A DNA stretch of 25,690 nucleotides from Flavobacterium sp. (GTDB taxonomy: Bacteria > Bacteroidota > Bacteroidia > Flavobacteriales > Flavobacteriaceae): contig JAGOAF010000019.1 of assembly GCA_017984035.1 (NCBI GenBank), forward strand, positions 1-25,690, given 5' to 3'. This document shows positions 7,414-13,075 of this stretch, piece by piece. How positions within the stretch are numbered: the stretch's first letter is position 1; each line of letters starts with the position of its first letter. The notes below the pieces were generated by a model. The model was not told the origin of the DNA. It searched no databases and saw nothing but the letters and a program-made list of their open reading frames with translations. The translations under genes were made by a program, and so were the position numbers.

Positions 7414-8178
7414 TTAAATAGTGATTTCTAAATTATCGTAAGCAAGAAAAACATTTTTAGGGAGTTTTTTTTGAACTTCTTCATGAAAGCCTAAATGATG
7501 ACTAATATGAGTCAAATAGGCTTTTTCAGGTTGAACCAAAGTTATAAAATCTAGAGCTTCTTGCAAATTAAAATGGGTCTGATGTGGTTCTTCTCGTAAA
7601 GCGTTTACGACCAAAACTTTAAGTCCTTTCAATTTTTGAATTTCAGACTCTTCAATCGTCTTTACATCTGTCAAATAGGCAAAATCGTCTATGCGATACC
7701 CAAAAACCTGCAAATTGCCATGCATCACATTTATGGGAATAGCTGTTTTATTTCCGACCACGAATGGGCTATTGTTATGAACTTCATAAGTTGTCACTGA
7801 AGGCGCTCCTGGATATTTATTGAATGTTTCAAACACATAGTCAAAACGCCTTTTTAAATTTTCAATTACGCGTTGGTGTGCATAAATTGGCATTGGTCCT
7901 TGACGAAAATTAAAGGGCCGAATGTCATCTATTCCAGCGGTATGATCCGCATGCTCATGAGTGAATAAAATTCCGTCAACATGTTGGCAATTCGAAACCA
8001 ACATCTGCTGTCTGAAATCAGGTCCGCAATCAAATACATAGGAATGGTTTTCCCATGAAATCCTAGCCGAAACACGTAAACGTTTGTCTTTTATATCTTG
8101 ACTTTTACAAACAGGATGGTCACTCCCGATAATTGGAATTCCTTGTGAAGTGCCTGTGCCTAAAAAATATAGTTTCAA
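7414..8178 (-). CDS. PhnP-like metallo-beta-lactamase-fold metallohydrolase (TTG start)
   Basis: This 254-residue MBL-fold phosphodiesterase-like enzyme opens with GTGTSQGIPIIG (7-18) and a C24-containing HPVC motif. The metal site THEHADHTAG supplies H74, H76, D78 and H79, and later ligands are likely in INVMHGN and YLTHISHHLG. E. coli PhnP, a 5-phosphoribosyl 1,2-cyclic phosphate phosphodiesterase, has the same N-terminal layout; similar proteins occur widely in Bacteroidota without phosphonate genes, as here. The start codon is TTG (8176-8178). No ATG or GTG lies upstream before an in-frame stop, and the next internal ATG (M59) would remove the conserved GTGTSQG strand. It is co-transcribed with the membrane-anchored gene downstream. 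Confidence 0.87.
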   Translation of the reverse strand: MKLYFLGTGTSQGIPIIGSDHPVCKSQDIKDKRLRVSARISWENHSYVFDCGPDFRQQMLVSNCQHVDGILFTHEHADHTAGIDDIRPFNFRQGPMPIYAHQRVIENLKRRFDYVFETFNKYPGAPSVTTYEVHNNSPFVVGNKTAIPINVMHGNLQVFGYRIDDFAYLTDVKTIEESEIQKLKGLKVLVVNALREEPHQTHFNLQEALDFITLVQPEKAYLTHISHHLGFHEEVQKKLPKNVFLAYDNLEITI

Positions 8179-8229
8179 AAGTGATGGTAGTTTTGAAGTT
8201 GATTAAAATTAACACATATCTATTATGTT

Positions 8230-8250
8230 AATATCAAAAAAAATGATATT
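8230..8250. repeat. Short inverted repeat in the MBL gene leader
   Basis: AATATCA (8230-8236) and TGATATT (8244-8250) form a perfect 7-bp inverted repeat around a 7-base A run. It lies directly beside the minus-strand -7 box, so it could be an operator, or simply a chance hairpin in AT-rich DNA. Confidence 0.3.
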
Positions 8251-8258
8251 CAAAAATA
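8251..8258 (-). promoter_or_regulatory. -7 promoter box for the MBL-fold gene
   Basis: On the minus strand this reads TATTTTTG, an exact TAnnTTTG box. Initiation near 8244 would give a leader of about 66 nt to the TTG start at 8178 and would begin inside the adjacent inverted repeat. Confidence 0.35.
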
Positions 8259-8265
8259 GTAATTA

Positions 8266-8273
8266 TACATTTG
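8266..8273 (+). promoter_or_regulatory. Second, distal -7 box upstream of the unknown 8406 gene
   Basis: TACATTTG on the plus strand matches TAnnTTTG exactly. It would give a leader of about 125 nt for the 8406 gene, in addition to the nearer box at 8370. Its position back to back with the minus-strand box makes a divergent control region. Confidence 0.3.
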
Positions 8274-8369
8274 AAAGCATTAAAAATACGATTCAAATAA
8301 TAATCGTGAGAAGTTGTTATTTTTTTACAAAAATATGGTTAAATTTCTTTCGACAAACCCCTTAATTGT

Positions 8370-8377
8370 TAACTTTG
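8370..8377 (+). promoter_or_regulatory. -7 promoter box for the unknown 8406 gene
   Basis: TAACTTTG is an exact TAnnTTTG match. Initiation near 8384 leaves about 22 nt before the ATG at 8406, which itself has the A-rich leader seen at most starts here. This makes 8406 the preferred start over the ATG at 8445. Confidence 0.5.
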
Positions 8378-8405
8378 TAACATTAAAGCCCTTTTAATAC
8401 AAAAA

Positions 8406-9866
8406 ATGCATACCAAAAAAATAAAACTCAAGGGAGATAAGGTAATGGAGCAAATTCCTTCTATCAAGGATAAAGCGCTCCGTATCAATCTCAACGAACA
8501 CATTTATGGCACTTTTGCTGAAATCGGTGCCGGACAAGAAACAGTTCGACACTTTTTTAGAGCAGGAGGTTCATCTGGAACTATTGCGAAAGCAATGTCT
8601 GCTTACGACAAAGATTTTAGTGATGCCGTTTATGGTATTGAAGAAGATGGTCGTTATGTTACTGAAAGTCGTTTAAAAAAGATGCTTTCACACGAAGTAA
8701 GCTTAATTGAAAAGCGTTTGAGCAGAGATAAACATCCAAACAAAATGTTTTTTAGTTATGCCAACACGGTAGCTACTATCGACTTTGCAAAACAATTCAA
8801 AGGACATGGATGGGTTGGAATTAGTTTCCAAATTGAACCAGACGAAGCTTACAACGAAATCATATTACATATTCGTTTCAAAGAAACCGATTCAAGATTA
8901 CAACAAGAAACACTTGGAATTCTTGGCGTAAACTTGATTTATGGTGCGTATTATAAATACAATGATCCAAAAAAATTGTTGCGCTATTTGTACGATCATT
9001 TAGATAAAGACCAATTAGAAATTGACACCATCAATTTCTCTGGACCTCGTTTTGCTGACGTAGACAACAGATTAATGAGTTTACAATTGGTTAAAAATGG
9101 AATGACTGATGCTGTAATGTTCAACCCAGAAGGTAAAAACATACTACCTGCGGCAATTTTATACAAGAAAAACTTATTGGCCTTTAGAGGGAGTTTCCGA
9201 CCTGTAACTAAGGTAAATATGGACATGTACGAGAAATCGTTGAAAATGTTCCTCAATGAAAATAAAGTTGAAAAAGATAATACTCTCGTAGTATTTGAAA
9301 TCACCTTATCTAACTTACGATCTGATGGTGAAATTGATGAAAGAGATTTCATGGATCGTGCTGAATTATTGTGTTCGTTAGGACAAACGGTAATGATTTC
9401 TAATTTTCAAGAATACTATAAAGTAGTGGAATATTTTGCAAATTATACCAAAGCACGTATGGGATTGGCAATGGGTGTCAACAACCTAGTGGACATTTTT
9501 GACGAAAAATACTACCGCCATTTAAGTGGTGGAATCCTGGAAGCCTTTGGTAAATTATTCTATCGTGACATGAAAGTATTCTTATACCCAATGATAGGAG
9601 AAAATGGTGAAATCATTACTTCAGAAAACTTGAAAGTACATCCACGAATGAAAGAACTATACAAATTCTTTAAATTCAATGGAAAAGTAATTGATATCGA
9701 AGATTACAATCCTGAAATATTAGAAGTATTCTCTCGCGAAGTGCTAAAAATGATTAGTCAAGGTAAAGAAGGTTGGGAACCAATGCTTCCGTCAGGTGTT
9801 GCTGAAATTATTAAAGAACATCATTTATTTGGCTATGAACCAAGTAAATTTTTGAAAGAAGTTTAA
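8406..9866 (+). CDS. Large conserved cytosolic protein of unknown function
   Basis: This 486-residue soluble protein has no signal peptide and no membrane segment. I recognise it as a family conserved in Bacteroidota and other bacteria, with strongly patterned N-terminal blocks (LNEHIYGTFAEIGAGQETVRHFF, AGGSSGTIAKAMSAYD, FSDAVYG) and a distinctive end (GWEPMLPSGVAEIIKEHHLFGY). I know of no established function. Public labels vary, including TonB-dependent receptor and nicotinate-nucleotide adenylyltransferase, and neither fits: there is no barrel, no plug and no HxGH nucleotidyl-transfer motif. The middle (about 180-330) alternates strands and helices in a way that suggests an alpha/beta enzyme. 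Two starts are possible. ATG 8406 suits the promoter. ATG 8445 follows a GGAG sequence by about eight bases and begins MEQIPSIKDKALR. A terminator follows the stop and it appears monocistronic. Confidence 0.75.
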   Translation: MHTKKIKLKGDKVMEQIPSIKDKALRINLNEHIYGTFAEIGAGQETVRHFFRAGGSSGTIAKAMSAYDKDFSDAVYGIEEDGRYVTESRLKKMLSHEVSLIEKRLSRDKHPNKMFFSYANTVATIDFAKQFKGHGWVGISFQIEPDEAYNEIILHIRFKETDSRLQQETLGILGVNLIYGAYYKYNDPKKLLRYLYDHLDKDQLEIDTINFSGPRFADVDNRLMSLQLVKNGMTDAVMFNPEGKNILPAAILYKKNLLAFRGSFRPVTKVNMDMYEKSLKMFLNENKVEKDNTLVVFEITLSNLRSDGEIDERDFMDRAELLCSLGQTVMISNFQEYYKVVEYFANYTKARMGLAMGVNNLVDIFDEKYYRHLSGGILEAFGKLFYRDMKVFLYPMIGENGEIITSENLKVHPRMKELYKFFKFNGKVIDIEDYNPEILEVFSREVLKMISQGKEGWEPMLPSGVAEIIKEHHLFGYEPSKFLKEV

Positions 9867-9883
9867 CTCCATATATAAAATAT

Positions 9884-9920
9884 AAATCCTCAACTAATTA
9901 AATAGTTGGGGATTTTTTAA
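9884..9920 (+). terminator. Intrinsic terminator after the unknown 8406 gene
   Basis: Positions 9884-9896 pair with 9903-9915 to give a 13-bp stem with one G-U wobble and a 6-base loop. The stem ends in a run of T (9912-9918). It lies about 20 bp after the stop codon and separates this gene from the PhzF-family gene. Confidence 0.8.
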
Positions 9921-9968
9921 TCAATTTCAATTCAACAATCAGATAATTGATATAATACTAATTAACTA

Positions 9969-10757
9969 ATGAAACTTGACTTATACCAAATTGATGCATT
10001 TACCAATCAAATCTTTGGTGGAAATCCAGCCTGTGTGGTGCCATTAAAAGAATGGTTACCAGATGCGATGTTATTACAAATTGCTAAAGAAAATGCTGTT
10101 GCCGAAACCGCCTTTTTTGTTCCAAAAGGAGATCGATTTCATTTGCGTTGGTTTACCCCAGATATCGAAATGGATTTATGTGGTCACGCTACATTAGCAT
10201 CGGCTCATGCATTAAAAACTATTTTGAACTGTAAAGAGAGTACTATTGTTTTTGAAACTTTAAGTGGGGAATTAATCGTAACCGTAGAGGGAGAATTGTA
10301 CACTTTAGATTTTCCTTCTAGAATGCCTCTTCCTGCTGAACTTCCAGAAATAATTTCTAAGTCGCTGAGTATACAACCCAAATTAGTTTTAAAATCAAGA
10401 GACTATTTTTTAGTCTACGAATCAGAAGCTGACATCATAAACATCAAGATCAATCGTTCAATTATTGATCAAATCAATATCGATCCAGGTGGCTTAATTA
10501 TAACTTCAAAAGGTACAAAGTCTGATTTTGTTTCTCGATTTTTCACTCCACAATCAACTCATTTTGAAGACCCAGTGACAGGATCAGCCCATTGTAGTTT
10601 AATTCCATATTGGGCTAACGAATTAAACAAATCTACATTAGAAGCAATACAATTATCCGAACGCCAAGGTCAATTGATTTGTACTAATGACGGAGAACGA
10701 GTTCAAATTAGTGGTTATGCTAAGACGTATTCCATCGGGAAGTGTTGGATAGAATAA
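9969..10757 (+). CDS. PhzF family isomerase/epimerase
   Basis: This 262-residue protein of the PhzF family adopts a two-lobed diaminopimelate-epimerase fold. Hallmarks are the N-terminal YQIDAFTNQIFGGNPACVVPL, E46 in NAVAETAFF (the catalytic glutamate of PhzF), DLCGHATLASAHAL (from about 71), and the second-lobe FFTPQSTHFEDPVTGSAHCSL. The well-studied member PhzF isomerises dihydro-hydroxyanthranilate in phenazine synthesis. There are no phenazine genes here, so the substrate is unknown and the role is probably general metabolite isomerisation. The ATG at 9969 follows an AT-rich leader. The gene stands alone between two hairpin terminators. Confidence 0.92.
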   Translation: MKLDLYQIDAFTNQIFGGNPACVVPLKEWLPDAMLLQIAKENAVAETAFFVPKGDRFHLRWFTPDIEMDLCGHATLASAHALKTILNCKESTIVFETLSGELIVTVEGELYTLDFPSRMPLPAELPEIISKSLSIQPKLVLKSRDYFLVYESEADIINIKINRSIIDQINIDPGGLIITSKGTKSDFVSRFFTPQSTHFEDPVTGSAHCSLIPYWANELNKSTLEAIQLSERQGQLICTNDGERVQISGYAKTYSIGKCWIE

Positions 10758-10761
10758 AATT

Positions 10762-10791
10762 AAAAAGGCTTAGAAAATTCTAAGCCTTTTT
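10762..10791. terminator. Bidirectional terminator between convergent phzF-like and bcp genes
   Basis: Bases 10762-10775 and 10778-10791 are perfect inverted copies (14 bp) with a G/C-rich core GGCTTAG, preceded by A5 and followed by T5. Read from either strand it ends in a U tract, so it can stop both the PhzF-family gene (4 bp after its stop) and bcp (stop at 10801). Confidence 0.9.
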
Positions 10792-10800
10792 AATTATTGG

Positions 10801-11253
10801 TTATTTTAAAATTTGCGCTGCATGTGCTTTGGTTTTCACATCTGAAATCACGTCTGAAATAATTCCATTTTCATCAATTACAAAAGTCGTTCTATGAATT
10901 CCATCATACTCTTTGCCCATAAATTTCTTTGGTCCCCAAACTCCAAATGCTTGAATTACTGATTTGTCTTCATCTGCTAGGAGCGGAAATGGAAAGTCGT
11001 ATTTTTCTTTGAATTTAGCTTGCGCTTTTTGCGCATCAGCACTTACTCCTAAAAGCGCATAATTATTCGATTGGAAACGCTCAAAATTATCTCTTAAGTC
11101 ACAGGCTTCAGCTGTACAACCTGGAGTGTTTGCTTTCGGATAAAAGAAAACCACTAATTTTTTTCCTTTATAATCAACTAATTGATGGGATTTACCTTCT
11201 TGATCTATACCTGAAAATTGGGGTGCTGGATCTCCTATTTTTAATGTTGTCAT
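10801..11253 (-). CDS. bcp: Thioredoxin-dependent peroxiredoxin, Bcp/PrxQ type
   Basis: This 150-residue cytosolic peroxidase reduces hydrogen peroxide and organic hydroperoxides with electrons from thioredoxin. The active site is YPKANTPGCTAEACDLRD, with the peroxidatic cysteine C46 and the resolving cysteine C51 five residues later, the atypical 2-Cys arrangement of PrxQ. FFYP before it, GVSAD in the middle, and the downstream FGVWGPKKFMGKEYDGIHRTTFVID are family-typical. Length is normal. It is divergent from the endonuclease III gene, with 58 bp between the start codons. Pairing of an oxidant-scavenging enzyme with an oxidised-base repair enzyme could reflect shared oxidative-stress control, but I see no operator to prove it. 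Confidence 0.95.
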   Translation of the reverse strand: MTTLKIGDPAPQFSGIDQEGKSHQLVDYKGKKLVVFFYPKANTPGCTAEACDLRDNFERFQSNNYALLGVSADAQKAQAKFKEKYDFPFPLLADEDKSVIQAFGVWGPKKFMGKEYDGIHRTTFVIDENGIISDVISDVKTKAHAAQILK

Positions 11254-11311
11254 CTATTGTAGTATTGAATTATTGGATTTGTATTATTTTTACTGGAATA
11301 AAAATACAAAA

Positions 11312-11962
11312 ATGAACAAACAGGAACGGGTAACATTTGTTATAAATACGTTAAAAGAATTGTATCCTACAATTCCTATCCCTTTAGATCACAAAGATCC
11401 CTATACTTTATTAATTGCTGTGTTACTCTCTGCGCAATGCACTGATGTTCGAGTAAACCAAATTACACCTCTCCTATTTGCCAAAGCCGATAATCCTCAT
11501 GATATGGTACAATTATCTGTGGAAGAAATAAAAGAAATTATTCGACCTTGTGGATTATCGCCCATGAAATCAAAAGGAATTTACGGATTATCACAAATTC
11601 TAATAGAAAAACACAATGGGCAAGTCCCACAAAGTTTTGAAGCCTTGGAAGAATTACCTGCAGTAGGGCATAAAACTGCCAGCGTGGTTATGTCACAAGC
11701 GTTTGGGGTTCCAGCTTTTCCGGTTGACACTCATATTCACCGATTAATGTTCCGTTGGAATTTAAGTAATGGTAAAAATGTAGTACAAACCGAAAAAGAT
11801 GCTAAACGCATTTTTCCAGAGGCATTATGGAATGAGTTACACTTGCAAATGATTTGGTACGGTAGAGAATATTCTCCCGCGCGTGGTTGGGATTTAGAAA
11901 AAGATATTATAACCAAAACTATAGGTAGAAAGACAATTTTAGAAAATTACTTCAATAAATAA
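11312..11962 (+). CDS. nth: Endonuclease III lacking the [4Fe-4S] cluster cysteines
   Basis: This is a HhH-GPD base-excision glycosylase/AP lyase that removes oxidised pyrimidines. LLSAQCTDVRVNQ (39-50) and the hairpin LEELPAVGHKTASVV (112-126) carry the nucleophile K121, and FPVDTHIHRL carries the catalytic aspartate D139. I use the ATG at 11312, not the one at 11273. The later start gives 216 residues beginning MNKQERVTFVI, preceded by an A-rich leader as at other starts. Classical EndoIII ends with a C-X6-C-X2-C-X5-C cluster loop. Here the corresponding part, WYGREYSPARGWDLEKDI and onward, has no cysteine; the only two in the protein are C43 and C80. The catalytic pair is intact, so the enzyme is probably active without the cluster. 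Confidence 0.93.
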   Translation: MNKQERVTFVINTLKELYPTIPIPLDHKDPYTLLIAVLLSAQCTDVRVNQITPLLFAKADNPHDMVQLSVEEIKEIIRPCGLSPMKSKGIYGLSQILIEKHNGQVPQSFEALEELPAVGHKTASVVMSQAFGVPAFPVDTHIHRLMFRWNLSNGKNVVQTEKDAKRIFPEALWNELHLQMIWYGREYSPARGWDLEKDIITKTIGRKTILENYFNK

Positions 11963-11966
11963 AAAA

Positions 11967-11996
11967 CCACTTTCATTAATACTTTAACAAAAGTGG
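11967..11996 (-). terminator. Terminator for the small gene downstream of the ECF sigma factor
   Basis: CCACTTT (11967-11973) pairs with AAAGTGG (11990-11996). Read on the minus strand the stem is followed by TTTTTTATTTATT, so the hairpin is oriented to end the minus-strand transcript, not the plus-strand nth gene. It lies 22 bp beyond the stop of the 47-codon gene and supports that gene being real. Confidence 0.6.
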
Positions 11997-12018
11997 CTAT
12001 GTAACTAATAATGAATAT

Positions 12019-12162
12019 TTAATTAGCGATAAATTCAAAAGTAGCACGCTCCGATTTGACTACTTTTAACGCTTTTGAATAGTTCAACAAGAAAGAAATA
12101 ACTTCTTTTTTGGGTTTCATTTTTGGAGCAATAAATGATTTTTTAGAGTAGATTTTTGCCAT
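12019..12162 (-). CDS. Small basic protein of 47 residues downstream of the ECF sigma factor
   Basis: ATG at 12160-12162 opens 47 codons to a TAA at 12019-12021. The product begins MAKIYSKKSFIAPKMKPKK, continues with a likely amphipathic helix (EVISFLLNYSKALKVVKS) and ends ERATFEFIAN. It is strongly basic in its first half and has no membrane segment or signal peptide. I recall similar short proteins in flavobacterial genomes but know no function. Support for coding: codon use like its neighbours, lysine-rich composition as in native genes, same orientation and only 50 bp after the sigma factor stop, and a minus-strand terminator just beyond it. Alternatives are a leader peptide or a fortuitous frame. 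Confidence 0.65.
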   Translation of the reverse strand: MAKIYSKKSFIAPKMKPKKEVISFLLNYSKALKVVKSERATFEFIAN

Positions 12163-12212
12163 AGAATACGTTTACAATTAACACTACAACGACAAAAAGT
12201 ATACAATATTGC

Positions 12213-12797
12213 TTAGTTCGTCAAAATAATCTGATGTTTATCGATCACTTTTCTCAAATTCAATACGGCATATCTCATACGCCCTAATGCGGTATTAATA
12301 CTGACTCCTGTTGCTTCTGAAATTTCTTTAAAGCTCATGTCCTGGTACAAACGCATCATCAATACTTCTTTTTGATCTAATGGAAGTTCTTCAACTAGTT
12401 GACGTAAATCTTTTGCAACTTGGTCTGAAATTAATTTATTTTCAATTGTAAGTGAATCATCTGTCATTATTGAAAAAATAGAAAACTCTTCTGTCTCACG
12501 ATACAAGGGCATTTTTTTAGTATGACGAAAATGATCGACAATCAAATTATGTGCAATACGCATGACCCATGGCAAAAACTTACCTTCTTCATTATAAGCA
12601 TTGGATTTCAAAGTGCGAATTACTTTGATAAAAGTATCTTGAAAAATATCATTCGCAAGATCTCTATCACCTACTTTGGAATAGATAAATCCGAAAATTT
12701 TAGATTGGTGTCGTTTAATCAATGATTCTAAAGCTGCTTCATGTCCAGCGATATAGGAATTTACCAATGAAGCATCATCAATAGTAGGAATAGCCAT
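12213..12797 (-). CDS. ECF-type RNA polymerase sigma factor
   Basis: This 194-residue sigma-70 family protein has only regions 2 and 4, as in extracytoplasmic-function sigma factors. Region 2 spans about 20-95: AALESLIKRHQSKIFGFI, the -10 recognition helix DLANDIFQDTFIKVIRTL, and FLPWVMRIAHNLIVDHFRH. A variable linker (about 96-125) follows. Region 4 (about 130-187) contains LPLDQKEVLMMRLYQDMSFKEI and the helix-turn-helix ATGVSINTALGRMRYAVLNL. No anti-sigma gene of the usual membrane type is adjacent; the next gene on the strand is the 47-codon protein. The 278-bp stretch between this gene and the uvrA start shows no exact TAnnTTTG box for the minus strand. It may therefore use its own sigma factor, but I cannot identify the site. 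Confidence 0.92.
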   Translation of the reverse strand: MAIPTIDDASLVNSYIAGHEAALESLIKRHQSKIFGFIYSKVGDRDLANDIFQDTFIKVIRTLKSNAYNEEGKFLPWVMRIAHNLIVDHFRHTKKMPLYRETEEFSIFSIMTDDSLTIENKLISDQVAKDLRQLVEELPLDQKEVLMMRLYQDMSFKEISEATGVSINTALGRMRYAVLNLRKVIDKHQIILTN

Positions 12798-13050
12798 ATT
12801 ATACCTTTTAGAGGGTTTGTGTAAATAAAAAAATGTTCTAAAAAGTAAAATTGTTAAATAGGCGCTTTGTTTATTGATGATTTGAATTTCAAATTTAAAT
12901 TATTTTAATTAGAATATCATAAGAAAAAATTGATAATTTAAAAAAATAGCAATTCAATCCCTAAACCATAGTAATAACAATTGCTTCTTAAATTGAATTT
13001 GACATCCAATTTGGTTGTTTAGCAGTTGCAAATCTGAGTTGGAAAATGCT

Positions 13051-13058
13051 TACTTTTG
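13051..13058 (+). promoter_or_regulatory. -7 promoter box that fixes the uvrA start
   Basis: TACTTTTG is an exact TAnnTTTG box, with a candidate TTG -33 element at 13026-13028. Initiation would fall near 13065. That is downstream of the ATG at 13046, so that ATG cannot be the start on this transcript, and the ATG at 13076 is favoured. Confidence 0.6.
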
Positions 13059-13075
13059 TGAAAATAAAAAGTCCT

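Noticed and set aside
7414..8178. Phosphonate (phn) utilisation locus
   Set aside because: The MBL-fold protein resembles PhnP, but no other C-P lyase gene is nearby.
8996..9352. Open frame of 118 codons antisense to the large unknown gene
   Set aside because: The plus-strand frame is conserved and complete. The antisense product shows no domain, start context or promoter.
8445..9866. Alternative start of the large unknown gene at 8445 with a GGAG sequence upstream
   Set aside because: It is possible, but Shine-Dalgarno use is weak in this group and the ATG at 8406 has the right promoter distance and A-rich leader. It is kept as an alternative in the feature note, not as a separate feature.
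9969..10757. Phenazine biosynthesis
   Set aside because: Only a PhzF-family protein is present. No phzA/B/D/E/G homologues flank it, and the family is broadly distributed with other substrates.
11130..11315. Plus-strand frame across bcp and into the nth leader
   Set aside because: Most of it is antisense to bcp, a certain gene. The rest is the AT-rich spacer before nth, and the product is a low-complexity hydrophobic string.
11967..11996. Hairpin as the terminator of nth
   Set aside because: On the plus strand the stem is followed by CTATGTAACT with no T run. The T run is on the minus-strand side, so I assign it to the small minus-strand gene.
12850..13020. AAATTG/CAATTT inverted repeat and AT-rich patches between the sigma factor and uvrA as operators
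   Set aside because: The arms are six bases with a long spacer in AT-rich DNA, which is expected by chance.
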